The translations under genes and the position numbers were made by a program. The notes beneath the pieces were generated by a model, which was not told where the DNA came from, searched no databases, and saw only the letters and a list, made by a program, of their open reading frames with translations. DNA of 64,000 nt, from contig JAWBXA010000002.1 of assembly GCA_038868115.1 (NCBI GenBank), forward strand, positions 1 to 64,000. Direction: 5' to 3'. This DNA is from JAGTQI01 sp038868115 (lineage in GTDB: Archaea > Thermoproteota > Bathyarchaeia > Bathyarchaeales > Bathycorpusculaceae). This document shows positions 35,404 through 43,297 of the stretch, in pieces (within the stretch, counting starts at the first letter, position 1; every line of letters begins with the position of its first letter).

Positions 35404-36546
35404 TTATTGTCCTATGCCTATGGTGTTCCCAACACCAGCGATTATTACTTTGTCGCCTTCCTTAGTCCTCTCTAACACAACTTGTCTAATCCTCTCGATG
35501 GCTTTGTCAGCAGCATCGAAAATCTCCTTTCGCATAGGCGAAACAGCATCGCCAATATCCTCCTTAATTATGACGGCATTTATGGGAATGCGATACTTAA
35601 GAATGGTCTCCTCAATCTTGAATTGATCAACGCCTGGACCGCCTATGGCTGCACCAACACCCTCAGCTACTTCGCCGACCTCTTCGCCTTCAAGCTTTAA
35701 TGCAGCGTCAATCATAATTATGTTGGCTATTTTACCCTCATTCTCCTCAATAATAGTTTTAATGGCATCGCCAGGCTTGCCAACGTTTCCGCCAGGACCC
35801 TCAGCCTTAATAACGTAGGCCGTTCTTCCCTCGAACGGAACCTCAGCCACAACGCAGTCTTTAGAAACCTTCCTTACGGGGTGACCGTGCATGAGCTTGG
35901 CTGCGACCAGTGCACCAACACCGTCACCAATAGGTTGACCGTAGGCGAAGGCTTTAAGGGCGCTTGCGTAGGCTTCGGCTTCCCGCATGACCAGCGGCAG
36001 AATCATTTGAATCTGCATTATAATGTAGAGGCTTAACGTCTTCTTGCCAAGCAGATAAAAATGCCTTATAACTTTGTAAATGTAGTTTAAAGCCATAGCC
36101 GCCTCAAGAGTATTCTCCAAATTATTCGCCTGAGTTTCATCAGCCGCTGGGGCAATAAGTTTAACCTCATCCTTAAAGCGAGCGTCCCTAACGTCAAGTA
36201 TGTGTTCAAGCTTCCAAACAATTCCAGCAGGGTCAAGGCTTTGAGGAGTAATCGTGAAATATTCTAGGAAGCGGTCAACCCTAGCTGAAGGATCTGTTTG
36301 GGGCTTACCAATCTCCTTAATGGTTTCTATCGCTATTCTTCGCCCCTCGTCTCGAATATACTTCAGCTTGTAGAGACTGCCCTCAACCTCACGGAGCATA
36401 ATGTAAAGCTGAATACGCTGACCGTAAAATATTGAAATAAATATAAAGGCATAAATTATCAAGGTTAAAATCTGTGAAAAGATATCCCCTCCTGTGAGTT
36501 GCAGAAGTTGACCGCTAAGGACGAACCCTGATGCCGCCAGATTCAC
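35404..36546 (-). CDS. DUF1512-like membrane-anchored protein
   Basis: The 380-residue protein has one N-terminal membrane helix (about residues 22-42, ILTLIIYAFIFISIFYG) and a large soluble domain ending in VIIAGVGNTIGIGQ. Glycine-rich segments (AEGPGGNVGKPGD, GAAIGGPGVDQ) recur in the soluble part. I place it in the archaeal DUF1512 family from memory. No biochemical role is known to me. The GTG start follows AAGGTGAGT. It is transcribed with the zinc-ribbon membrane protein. Confidence 0.75.
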   Translation of the reverse strand: MNLAASGFVLSGQLLQLTGGDIFSQILTLIIYAFIFISIFYGQRIQLYIMLREVEGSLYKLKYIRDEGRRIAIETIKEIGKPQTDPSARVDRFLEYFTITPQSLDPAGIVWKLEHILDVRDARFKDEVKLIAPAADETQANNLENTLEAAMALNYIYKVIRHFYLLGKKTLSLYIIMQIQMILPLVMREAEAYASALKAFAYGQPIGDGVGALVAAKLMHGHPVRKVSKDCVVAEVPFEGRTAYVIKAEGPGGNVGKPGDAIKTIIEENEGKIANIIMIDAALKLEGEEVGEVAEGVGAAIGGPGVDQFKIEETILKYRIPINAVIIKEDIGDAVSPMRKEIFDAADKAIERIRQVVLERTKEGDKVIIAGVGNTIGIGQ

Positions 36547-36622
36547 ATACTCACCTTCCGAAAAACTAGCAAAAGCCTAGTTATAAATTTTAGGATATTC
36601 CAAGTTTGCTCACACAATAGAA

Positions 36623-37420
36623 TCAAATATAATGCAAGTTTTTTATTATCATGTTGACACTTGCTGCAAGAAGCATAGCTGCGAAAACAAGGTTTAGGCT
36701 TCTGCTTGAAAGCTTCCTACTTGTATAAGCGCCAACCTGCGCTCCAACAACAGAGCCTACTCCAAGGTAAAATGCATACAAAGCGTTCACGTTTCCCTGC
36801 TGCACGTGGCTGACCACGCCGGAAATTGATGTGAAAATCATCATGAACATGGATGTTGGTATGGCGAAATGTATTGGAAAACTAAGCGCGTAGCACATGA
36901 CTGGGACAAGAACGACTCCTCCACCTATTCCCAAAAGCCCAGAAGCTACGCCGCCGAAGAAACTTAAGAATAAGCCGTAAAGCATTTTCCGCCTGTTAAA
37001 CAGCAGCTCTTTTTCAAAGGCGTCATCAACCACACCACACGCCTTTACGGATTCTGTGGTAAAGGCTTTGTAAATCATTTGAAAGGCAACCAAAATTAGG
37101 AAAGCGCCGAAAATGACGCCGAGCCACATCTTTACAACCGGAACAGCCGTGATGGATGCTCCAACATAGCCTCCGGGTGCAGTGGCGCAAGCCAAAGCCA
37201 AACCGGTCTTAACATAAACACGGTTTTGTTTCAGATAATTTGCGGAGGATGCTATAGACGTGATGATTATTGTGGCTAGGCTTGTGCCTACCGCCACCAC
37301 CGGCTCAAAGTTGTAAAGAAGCGTTAAAAGTGGAACCATGAATATTCCGCCCCCAACACCCGTTAAGGCTGCAGCTATGCTTATCAAAAAACCGAAGAGG
37401 GGAAGCATCAGCTCCCGCAT
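36623..37420 (-). CDS. TauE/SafE-family sulfite/anion exporter
   Basis: The protein is about 265 residues with eight or so membrane helices in two repeated halves, each containing the glycine-rich TauE pattern (ALTGVGGGIFMVPLL and GLLGIGGGVVLVPVM). The family exports sulfite, sulfonates or related organic anions, and the substrate here is unknown. The TTG at 37435 has no SD, whereas the ATG at 37420 has GGAG nine bases upstream. It is an isolated single gene. Confidence 0.88.
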   Translation of the reverse strand: MRELMLPLFGFLISIAAALTGVGGGIFMVPLLTLLYNFEPVVAVGTSLATIIITSIASSANYLKQNRVYVKTGLALACATAPGGYVGASITAVPVVKMWLGVIFGAFLILVAFQMIYKAFTTESVKACGVVDDAFEKELLFNRRKMLYGLFLSFFGGVASGLLGIGGGVVLVPVMCYALSFPIHFAIPTSMFMMIFTSISGVVSHVQQGNVNALYAFYLGVGSVVGAQVGAYTSRKLSSRSLNLVFAAMLLAASVNMIIKNLHYI

Positions 37421-37496
37421 GCCATAGTTCTCCAAAGGTCAACTTTCGGAAAGAAATAAGCATCCGCTGATCTCATATTTAAGGCATAACCTTTTT

Positions 37497-38867
37497 TTAG
37501 AAAATTTTTCCCGGGTTTAGAATGTCGTTGGGGTCGAAAGCCCTCTTGATCCTCCTCATAAGCTCAATTTTTGCTTTATCCTCAAATTCTAGAAAAAGCT
37601 CCCTTTTCTCCAAGCCTATGCCGTGTTCAGCTGACACAGCGCCTCCCAAAGCATTTCCCAAAGCGTAAATCTCCCTCAAAATAGCTGACAGCCTCTCTGG
37701 ATTTTTCTCGAATATGGCTAGGTGAACGTTTCCATCCCCAACATGTCCAGCACCACTTATAACCACAGAATGCTCCATGGAAATTCTCTTAACCCCCTCC
37801 ATGAATTCCGGAATTTGACTTCGTGGAACAACCACGTCAACAAGAAATGTTGCGCCAGCATCCCTAGCGGCGTAAAAGGATTTCTCCCTCAACTCTAAAA
37901 GCTCCCTTCCAGCTCTTTCAGTAGATGGAACAAGAACCTCGATCGCACCGTTTTTCATGCAAATTTCGCTGATAAGCTCCGCATCCCTGTAAAGTTTTTC
38001 TTGACTTTCACCCTCCAAAACGATGAGGAGAAAGGCTTCCGACTCGTCGCGCACACGCTCATCTATTGGCACAGTTATTCCAGTGTAATTTTCCATAGCA
38101 TTAAGCCCGACCTTATCAATAAACTCGACTATAAGGGGTGTAACACCACACTTCAACAAAAGCGGAACAGCCGCCACACCTTGCCTAAGCGCCTTGAACG
38201 CGACAAAAAGGGTAAATCTAGCCTTCTGTTTCGGCAAAAGCTTCAAAACAACCTTAGTTACAACGGCCAAAGTTCCTTCAGAACCCACAATCAACTGCGT
38301 TAAGTCATAGCCCGACGAAACTTTCACATACTTCCCGCCGGTCCTAATGATCTCGCCAGTCGGCAGAACAGCCTCTAAACCCAAAACAAAGTTGCGGGTG
38401 ACCCCATACTTAACCGCCATCATGCCACCAGCATTAGTGGCAACATTACCACCAACAGTTGCACTTTCCTCTCCGATATAAATTGGGTAACAAAGACCAC
38501 GCGCCTCAACAGCCCTCATAAAACTTGAAAGGGTAACGCCGGCCTCAACAACAGCTACATGGTTCTCCTCATCTATTTCCAATATTCGATTCATACGCTC
38601 AAGGGATAAGAGAATCCCGTCAGCGGACGGAACACAGCCCCCGCTCAAGCCTGTTCCGCCACCTCTAGGAGTGACCGGAATCCGCCTTTCGTTGGCTAGC
38701 CGCAGTATTTCTGCAACTTCCTCAGCGGTTCTAGGCTTAACAACAACTTTAGGTATGCAAGGCTTAACGGCAAGCGCCTCATCACGCCCGTACTCCTCGC
38801 CTATATTGCCGCCCACAAGAACATTCTCATCGCCAACAATCTGCTTAAGCTTAGCTACAACTCCCAT
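37497..38867 (-). CDS. glcD: FAD-linked oxidase, GlcD / D-lactate dehydrogenase type
   Basis: About 456 residues. The N-terminal FAD-binding PCMH domain has VTPRGGGTGLSGGCVPSADG and VGGNVATNAGGMMAVKYG, and the C-terminal FAD oxidase domain has GAGHVGDGNVHLAIF and AVSAEHGIGLEKRE. It oxidises a 2-hydroxyacid such as D-lactate or glycolate. The longest frame (from 38981) would run into the 5S rRNA gene. ATGs at 38885 and 38867 are plausible; 38867 fits the family N-terminus and has TATTAAATG 22-30 nt upstream. The electron acceptor subunit is not adjacent. Confidence 0.9.
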   Translation of the reverse strand: MGVVAKLKQIVGDENVLVGGNIGEEYGRDEALAVKPCIPKVVVKPRTAEEVAEILRLANERRIPVTPRGGGTGLSGGCVPSADGILLSLERMNRILEIDEENHVAVVEAGVTLSSFMRAVEARGLCYPIYIGEESATVGGNVATNAGGMMAVKYGVTRNFVLGLEAVLPTGEIIRTGGKYVKVSSGYDLTQLIVGSEGTLAVVTKVVLKLLPKQKARFTLFVAFKALRQGVAAVPLLLKCGVTPLIVEFIDKVGLNAMENYTGITVPIDERVRDESEAFLLIVLEGESQEKLYRDAELISEICMKNGAIEVLVPSTERAGRELLELREKSFYAARDAGATFLVDVVVPRSQIPEFMEGVKRISMEHSVVISGAGHVGDGNVHLAIFEKNPERLSAILREIYALGNALGGAVSAEHGIGLEKRELFLEFEDKAKIELMRRIKRAFDPNDILNPGKIF

Positions 38868-38943
38868 GTCCAAGGGGAACCCCATCACATTTAATAGCTG
38901 CAATCTAACCTTAAAACAGTATAGTCCTTTCAAAACGAGCAGG

Positions 38944-39060
38944 GCTGCCAGCTTTCCCGGCTTCGCGTGGCCGAAGACCACACTACAACCGGGAACGGAG
39001 CGCGGTTTAACTTCCGAGTTCGGAATGGGATCGGGTGGACCCCGCGCCCTATGGCCGGCA
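38944..39060 (-). rRNA. rrf: 5S ribosomal RNA, stand-alone
   Basis: Reading the minus strand, TGCCGGC at the 5' end (39054-39060) pairs with GCTGGCA at the 3' end (38946-38952) as helix I with one G-U. Between them are the conserved 5S segments CCACCCGATCCCATTCCG and AACTCGGAAGTTAAAC and the helix IV-V part with GTCTTCGGCCACG. The length of about 117 nt is normal. No 16S or 23S gene is nearby, so 5S is unlinked, as in many Thermoproteota. Confidence 0.93.
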
Positions 39061-39151
39061 AACCCTTAATACACCATACATCATTTACTCATTAACTTTT
39101 CGTTTCTTTGTTTTGAGGAAAAATATATGAAAGAAAGAAATTGCATGGGGA

Positions 39152-39529
39152 TTATTTTTCCTTTATAATTGGGAGTATTAATCTGATGGCGGCTATAACA
39201 GCGGCCGGAGCTGCAAATGCCACAATATAATTTAAGATTGTCGTTGCCCAATAGTAGAGCAGCTCATGAATATTGACAAGTGGAGACCAGACGTCTGTTG
39301 CAGCGGCTACCAGCAGAGCTATTGTAGCTATAAGGAACGGGGTTACTTCCTTTTCTGTTACGCTTGTTAACCCTGCAATAATTCCGAAGATCAATAATAT
39401 CAATGTTATCCATCCGCTGACGGTGCTAACGTTCGGGTCATCAGCATATTTCAGATATCCAACCACAAGCCCCATTAGGATAGCAATAACGACAAAAGCC
39501 AGGTACACGTAACGAGTTATTTTCTCCAT
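39152..39529 (-). CDS. Small four-TM membrane protein
   Basis: About 125 residues with four hydrophobic helices and very short loops, ending in a basic KEK tail. No motif suggests an activity. ATG at 39529 follows GGGGATC; an in-frame GTG at 39541 is possible. It lies alone between the 5S rRNA and tRNA-Trp genes. Confidence 0.65.
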   Translation of the reverse strand: MEKITRYVYLAFVVIAILMGLVVGYLKYADDPNVSTVSGWITLILLIFGIIAGLTSVTEKEVTPFLIATIALLVAAATDVWSPLVNIHELLYYWATTILNYIVAFAAPAAVIAAIRLILPIIKEK

Positions 39530-39667
39530 AAAGATCCCCACTGGGCCGGAGTTATTTATTTTAATTAATTATAAACTTTGCGGTTAAAGCAAGCAGAAGT
39601 GCTTAAGCAATAGGGTAACGTATATATCCCCTTTTCATCAGAATTTTAGTGCATAATATCATGTGAA

Positions 39668-39836
39668 GGGGCCGTAGTCTAGGCAGGTATGACGACGGGC
39701 TCCAGAACAGCCTAAACGGGTTTGCGGACCGTCATTTGGAATGAAGAGGTTCTGGAGCGGTCAATAGAGAAACCCGTAGAAGCAGCCTTGGAGCTGCTTC
39801 GGGGAGAGGTCGTCGGTTCAAATCCGGCCGGCCCCA
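39668..39836 (+). tRNA. tRNA-Trp(CCA) with two apparent insertions
   Basis: Acceptor strands GGGGCCG (39668-39674) and CGGCCCC (39829-39835) pair, with A73 and an encoded CCA to 39839. The D-stem is GTC/GAC, the anticodon stem ACGGG (39695-39699) with CCCGT (39773-39777), and the loop CTCCAGA gives anticodon CCA. The T-arm is GTCGG-TTCAAAT-CCGGC (812-828). A ~66-nt insertion follows base 37 (about 39706-39771), the position of the known archaeal tRNA-Trp intron. A second ~29-nt insertion in the variable loop (about 39778-39806) forms GAAGCAGC/GCTGCTTC. Removing both leaves a normal AGGTC variable loop. Confidence 0.88.
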
Positions 39837-39841
39837 CCACT

Positions 39842-40020
39842 GAAATAGTAGGGTGTAGTCACTACCGCAGCGTCAACGTCCAAGTCTCTGACATCTCTTG
39901 TTAGGCGTATGGTTTCCCACGTGTAGGGCGCATCAGTTTCAGCAACAACAGTTATGGGTTGTCACTTCCCTCAAAATCCTGAACGACTTCGCCAAAGGGA
40001 ATCCCTATTTTCCTTTCTAG
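39842..40020 (-). pseudogene. fragment resembling DapA/KDG-aldolase family
   Basis: The minus strand reads ITVVAETDAPYTWETI, RLTRDVRDLDVDAAVVTTPYYF. This matches the segment of the DHDPS/KDG-aldolase family that runs from the second strand through the GADAVLVVPPYY region. A stop (39962-39964) closes the frame upstream. Another frame there reads KIGIPFGEVVQDFEGSDNP and stops, so the remnant is broken. The homologous part ends within a few bases of the tRNA-Trp CCA, after which the frame runs into the tRNA and stops. It is a truncated relic, not a working gene. Confidence 0.5.
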
Positions 40021-40122
40021 CCTAGAGGGCTTCTGTGAATGACGTTTTAAGCATAAGGGGATCTCTTAAGAGCGAAAAAGTTTTTTAAAAAAGGAAAATC
40101 CTACCGTCAAACAGGGATAAAA

Positions 40123-41253
40123 ATGGTTGGAAAAATAATGTTGATTGGTATAGGTCAGCTGGGCTATCACATACTGCAAATTTTGGCGCACACACCTAAC
40201 ATCAGCAAGATTGTTGCAGCTGACTATTCTTTGGATGCCGAAGTAAAGACTAATCTAGTGATATACACGGCGGCTCTCAGAGGTCTTTACCCAAATATTG
40301 AGTTCCGTAGAGTGGATTTATACGATGTAAATGGAACTGTTGAAATATTAAAGGAGGAAAAGCCTGACGTGATATGCAATGCTACAGTTTTACAATCATG
40401 GTGGGTTTACCATCTACTCCCAGAGAAAATAGCAATGCGGTTAAACAGCGCAGGACTCGGTCCTCAACTACCGTTCCATTTGACATTAACATATAAGCTG
40501 ATGTGCGCGATTAAAAAATCAGGGATAGAGACACGTGTAATAAACTGCTCGTATCCCGACGTTGTAGACCCGGTGTTAGCTAAAGTTGGCTTAGCTCCAG
40601 TTTGTGGAGGAGGTAACGTAGATACATATGCACCGGTGATAAAGCAATTTGTGAGTAAGGAGTTGGGAGTCCCTATGAGGAGCATTACTGTTTACATATA
40701 TGGTCATCATGGGCTTCTTAGCAGCTTTTTCAATGCTCCATTCTTGGCAAGGATCTATGTGTACCACAAAGATATTACTGATCAATATCCTCCAGATAAG
40801 ATACGGAAAATAGTGCAACCATTTGTTAAGGCTGACATGGGTGCGTGGGCTTCCGTGCCACCTCAAGAGGATATAGCGGCATCCTTTACAAGGAATCTCT
40901 TGGCCGTTTACTGCAATACTTATGAATTTTGCCACGCTCATGGACCTGCGGGATTGCCCGGAGGGTATCCTGTCCGCTTAAGCTACGAGAAAGGTGCAGA
41001 AGTTTTATTGCCAGAGGGAGTGACTCTAGAAGAAGCTATAAGGGTAAACGAAGAAAGCGGACGAATCGGTGATGGTATCGAAAGAATAAAAAATGACGGG
41101 ACCGTAGTTTTCACAGAGAAAGCCGTTAAAATATATAGAGAAATACTTGGGTACGAGTGTGAAGAACTTAAAATAGAAGAAAGTGAAGAAAGAGCCAAAG
41201 AACTTAAAATGCTCTTCAAAAAACTAGGAGAAAAGTATGGTCTAAAAATTTAA
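40123..41253 (+). CDS. Rossmann-fold, saccharopine-dehydrogenase-like protein
   Basis: 376 residues. An N-terminal nucleotide-binding motif (LIGIGQLGYHILQIL) is followed by ADYSLDAE and KPDVICNATVLQSW, as in saccharopine-dehydrogenase-like NAD(P)-binding proteins. The middle has CGGGNVDTYAP and VYIYGHHGLL. The C-terminal part has AHGPAGLPGGYPVRLS. I do not recognise a named family or substrate. The start ATG follows AGGGAT. The gene is alone, just beyond the tRNA-Trp and the aldolase fragment, a typical accessory position. Confidence 0.7.
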   Translation: MVGKIMLIGIGQLGYHILQILAHTPNISKIVAADYSLDAEVKTNLVIYTAALRGLYPNIEFRRVDLYDVNGTVEILKEEKPDVICNATVLQSWWVYHLLPEKIAMRLNSAGLGPQLPFHLTLTYKLMCAIKKSGIETRVINCSYPDVVDPVLAKVGLAPVCGGGNVDTYAPVIKQFVSKELGVPMRSITVYIYGHHGLLSSFFNAPFLARIYVYHKDITDQYPPDKIRKIVQPFVKADMGAWASVPPQEDIAASFTRNLLAVYCNTYEFCHAHGPAGLPGGYPVRLSYEKGAEVLLPEGVTLEEAIRVNEESGRIGDGIERIKNDGTVVFTEKAVKIYREILGYECEELKIEESEERAKELKMLFKKLGEKYGLKI

Positions 41254-41309
41254 GCAACAAGAATTGAAGTCTTTTTCGAAGGAGTGCTAGCTTAAAACCT
41301 TAATTTAAC

Positions 41310-41339
41310 GTGTTACGCTAGGAGAGAGCAATGTAACAC
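41310..41339. terminator. inverted repeat between convergent genes
   Basis: GTGTTAC (41310-41316) and GTAACAC (41333-41339) can form a 7-bp stem with a 16-nt loop in the spacer between two converging genes. A transcript-end role is possible; archaeal termination usually relies on T-tracts, so this is tentative. Confidence 0.3.
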
Positions 41340-41422
41340 ATATAAGCTATTAGGCGTCAACCGAGATCCTGAAATAGAAAATTTGTAAGCGTTCCCTGTT
41401 ATAATTCGTTATTATTCTGTTG

Positions 41423-41674
41423 TCAAGCTCCCACAACTTCAGCTTCGGCGAATCTTCTGCTTATTCTTGTTATTTTTATTTTAACGTGATCGCCTGGTTT
41501 TGTGTTTGGTATGAAGGTTACTAGTCCTTGGATGCGGGCTATTCCTTCACCTCTTCGGCTTGTCTCTGTGACGTGCACTTCGTATTCTTTGCCTAGCTCA
41601 ACTGGTTTTGGCGGGAACCTTCGCTGTCCTTTTCCGAATTCTCTCCTTCCGCCGAATCTTCTTCTTTCTTCCAT
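41423..41674 (-). CDS. TRAM-domain RNA-binding protein
   Basis: 83 residues. A basic N-terminal tail rich in R, F and G precedes a TRAM beta-barrel with VHVTETSRRGEGIARI, TFIPNTKPGDHVKI and RRFAEAEVV. Small archaeal TRAM proteins bind RNA and act as cold-shock-type RNA chaperones. The start is preceded by GAGAGGTGA at optimal spacing. It is the third gene of a TRAM-OB-TRAM cluster. Confidence 0.88.
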   Translation of the reverse strand: MEERRRFGGRREFGKGQRRFPPKPVELGKEYEVHVTETSRRGEGIARIQGLVTFIPNTKPGDHVKIKITRISRRFAEAEVVGA

Positions 41675-41714
41675 CCGTTTTCACCTCTCCTTATTCGTTT
41701 AAAAATTTCGCGCG

Positions 41715-42017
41715 CTATTTAACTGTGAGTTTTCCGTATTTCCCAACATTCAGCTGGATTTCTCCCTTGAAGCTTGTCACGTAGCCTTTTTCCACTTTGA
41801 CTATGTCGTTAACGTTTAACTGGTTTATTTGGTCGTTCCATAAGGTCAGCTTTATAGCGCCTGTTTCGTCTGCTATTATGGCTGTTGCCACTTTGTGGGT
41901 CGTGTCGCTGAACCTTGATAGAACTTCGCGCGGCGCAGATTTTTCTACGACCATGGCTTCGATGTTCACTTGTTTCATTCCGTTTCGTAATTCCTTAATC
42001 TTCAACCTTTTCACCAT
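41715..42017 (-). CDS. OB-fold single-strand nucleic-acid-binding protein
   Basis: 100 residues forming one OB fold of the archaeal RPA/SSB type: ELRNGMKQVNIEAMVVEKS, then ATAIIADETGAIKLTLWNDQ and VEKGYVTSFKGEIQLNVGKYG. It should bind single-stranded DNA or RNA. It lies between two TRAM genes on the same strand with gaps of 40 and 5 nt, pointing to a combined role in nucleic-acid handling. Confidence 0.85.
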   Translation of the reverse strand: MVKRLKIKELRNGMKQVNIEAMVVEKSAPREVLSRFSDTTHKVATAIIADETGAIKLTLWNDQINQLNVNDIVKVEKGYVTSFKGEIQLNVGKYGKLTVK

Positions 42018-42022
42018 CTCTT

Positions 42023-42307
42023 TTAGACTATTCTTTCCGCGACGGCGAATTTTCCGCCGACTGAAACAATGCGCACTCTAATGCGCTCGCCTATCTTGCT
42101 GTTTGGAACAAAAATCAAGTAGCCTTGTATTCGGGCTATTCCGTCTCCTTTGCTTCCAATGTCATCTATAACAACTTCCAGTTCCTGATTTTCCTTGACT
42201 GGTGCTATTTGAAAAAGAGGTTTGTCGGGGTTGAAGCGTCTGCTACTCCCGAATCTTCTCGGTTTTCCCTGGATGTTCTTTATTTTTTCTGGAAGCCTTC
42301 TTGGCAT
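42023..42307 (-). CDS. TRAM-domain RNA-binding protein, second copy
   Basis: 94 residues. A basic N-terminal extension (IQGKPRRFGSSRRFNPDK) is followed by the TRAM domain (VVIDDIGSKGDGIARIQGY, FVPNSKIGERIRVRIV). It is clearly paralogous to the TRAM protein at 41423 but with a different tail. It is first in the TRAM-OB-TRAM cluster and divergent from the ABC exporter genes. Confidence 0.88.
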   Translation of the reverse strand: MPRRLPEKIKNIQGKPRRFGSSRRFNPDKPLFQIAPVKENQELEVVIDDIGSKGDGIARIQGYLIFVPNSKIGERIRVRIVSVGGKFAVAERIV

Positions 42308-42539
42308 ACTGTTTTTTCGTCCTTATCGCGGAACCAGCCTCAAAGCCAAAAACTCAAGTGTCCCGCTTTTGCTGAACACCGAGTTTCCAGCAGAGGCTAG
42401 TTAGCTATCACAAACAGCAACCATGCATATAAACCTTGCTAGATGGCCCGCAACATTTAGCCTTGGCTAGGAGAGTAAATAGTATATAGGGTCTTGTGTT
42501 ATTTGCTATGATGCCAAGTAATGGACGTTGAGGATTAGA
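42308..42539. promoter_or_regulatory. divergent spacer, TRAM cluster / ABC exporter
   Basis: 232 nt without a gene. ATGCATATAAACC (about 42423) and AGTATATAGG (42481-42490) are TATA-like. The rightward gene has GAGGAT before its TTG. Confidence 0.4.
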
Positions 42540-43274
42540 TTGCCCGAACAAAAGCAACAAAAACCAATAATTCAACTGGTGGACGTTTACAAAGAGTACA
42601 AAGCTGGAACTGTTTCAACTTTAGCCTTAAAAAGGGTTAGCTTTCAAATTTTGAAGGGACAACTCATCGCCATAATGGGACCCTCCGGTTCCGGGAAGAC
42701 AACACTTCTTAACATGATCGGACTTTTGGACAGGCCTACAAAGGGCAAAATCTTCTTCGACGGGTTTGACGTTTCAAGGCTTGACGACAAAACATTAGCC
42801 AGTCTACGAAATACCAAGCTTGGCTTTGTTTTTCAAACCTTTAATTTAGTTAATAGGCTAAGCGTTTTCGAAAACATCGAGCTACCCCTAATACCCCGCG
42901 GGATCCCCCGTAACGTTAGGGCGAAGATGGTTTTGGAAGCAATAAAAAGGGTTGGCGGCGACGAGAGTTGGCTTCATAAAAAGCCAAATCAGCTTTCCGG
43001 TGGGCAGCAGCAACGCGTTGCGATTGCAAGAGCCATTGTTGGGAAGCCTGTTGTTTTGTTGGCGGATGAGCCAACCGGCAATTTGGACAGAGCCTCAGCC
43101 AAAGTTGTCGTCGAAACCTTTCTAAACCTTAACAAGGCTGGGCACACAATAGTTGTTGTGACACATGACCCGGAAGTGGCAAACTGTATGGAAAAGATAT
43201 ATGTTATAAGAGATGGAGAGATAGTGGGAGAATTTATGCCTAATAAGGCAGAATCCCTTATTAGCAAAGCATAA
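42540..43274 (+). CDS. ABC transporter ATPase, LolD/MacB type
   Basis: About 244 residues. It has Walker A (GPSGSGKTT), Q-loop, signature LSGGQQQRVAIARAI, Walker B (VVLLADEPTGNLD) and the H-loop (VVTHDPEV). The DEPTGNLD form is typical of the LolD/MacB/FtsE class that powers mechanotransmission rather than classic channels. A TTG at 42528 is an alternative start; the TTG at 42540 has GAGG at -6. It is first in a three-gene operon with a secreted protein and an FtsX-like permease. Confidence 0.92.
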   Translation: MPEQKQQKPIIQLVDVYKEYKAGTVSTLALKRVSFQILKGQLIAIMGPSGSGKTTLLNMIGLLDRPTKGKIFFDGFDVSRLDDKTLASLRNTKLGFVFQTFNLVNRLSVFENIELPLIPRGIPRNVRAKMVLEAIKRVGGDESWLHKKPNQLSGGQQQRVAIARAIVGKPVVLLADEPTGNLDRASAKVVVETFLNLNKAGHTIVVVTHDPEVANCMEKIYVIRDGEIVGEFMPNKAESLISKA

Positions 43275-43297
43275 ATTTCACAAAGGTAGGTGGAAGT

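Noticed and set aside
38868..38981. Longer N-terminus for the FAD-linked oxidase
   Set aside because: It would run into the 5S rRNA gene; family proteins start near 38867.
39698..39771. Box C/D guide RNA inside the tRNA-Trp intron
   Set aside because: AATGAAGA is only weakly like box C and no clear box D was found.
39722..39904. 60-codon plus-strand frame
   Set aside because: It lies over the tRNA-Trp intron and 3' exon and the aldolase fragment; no protein similarity.
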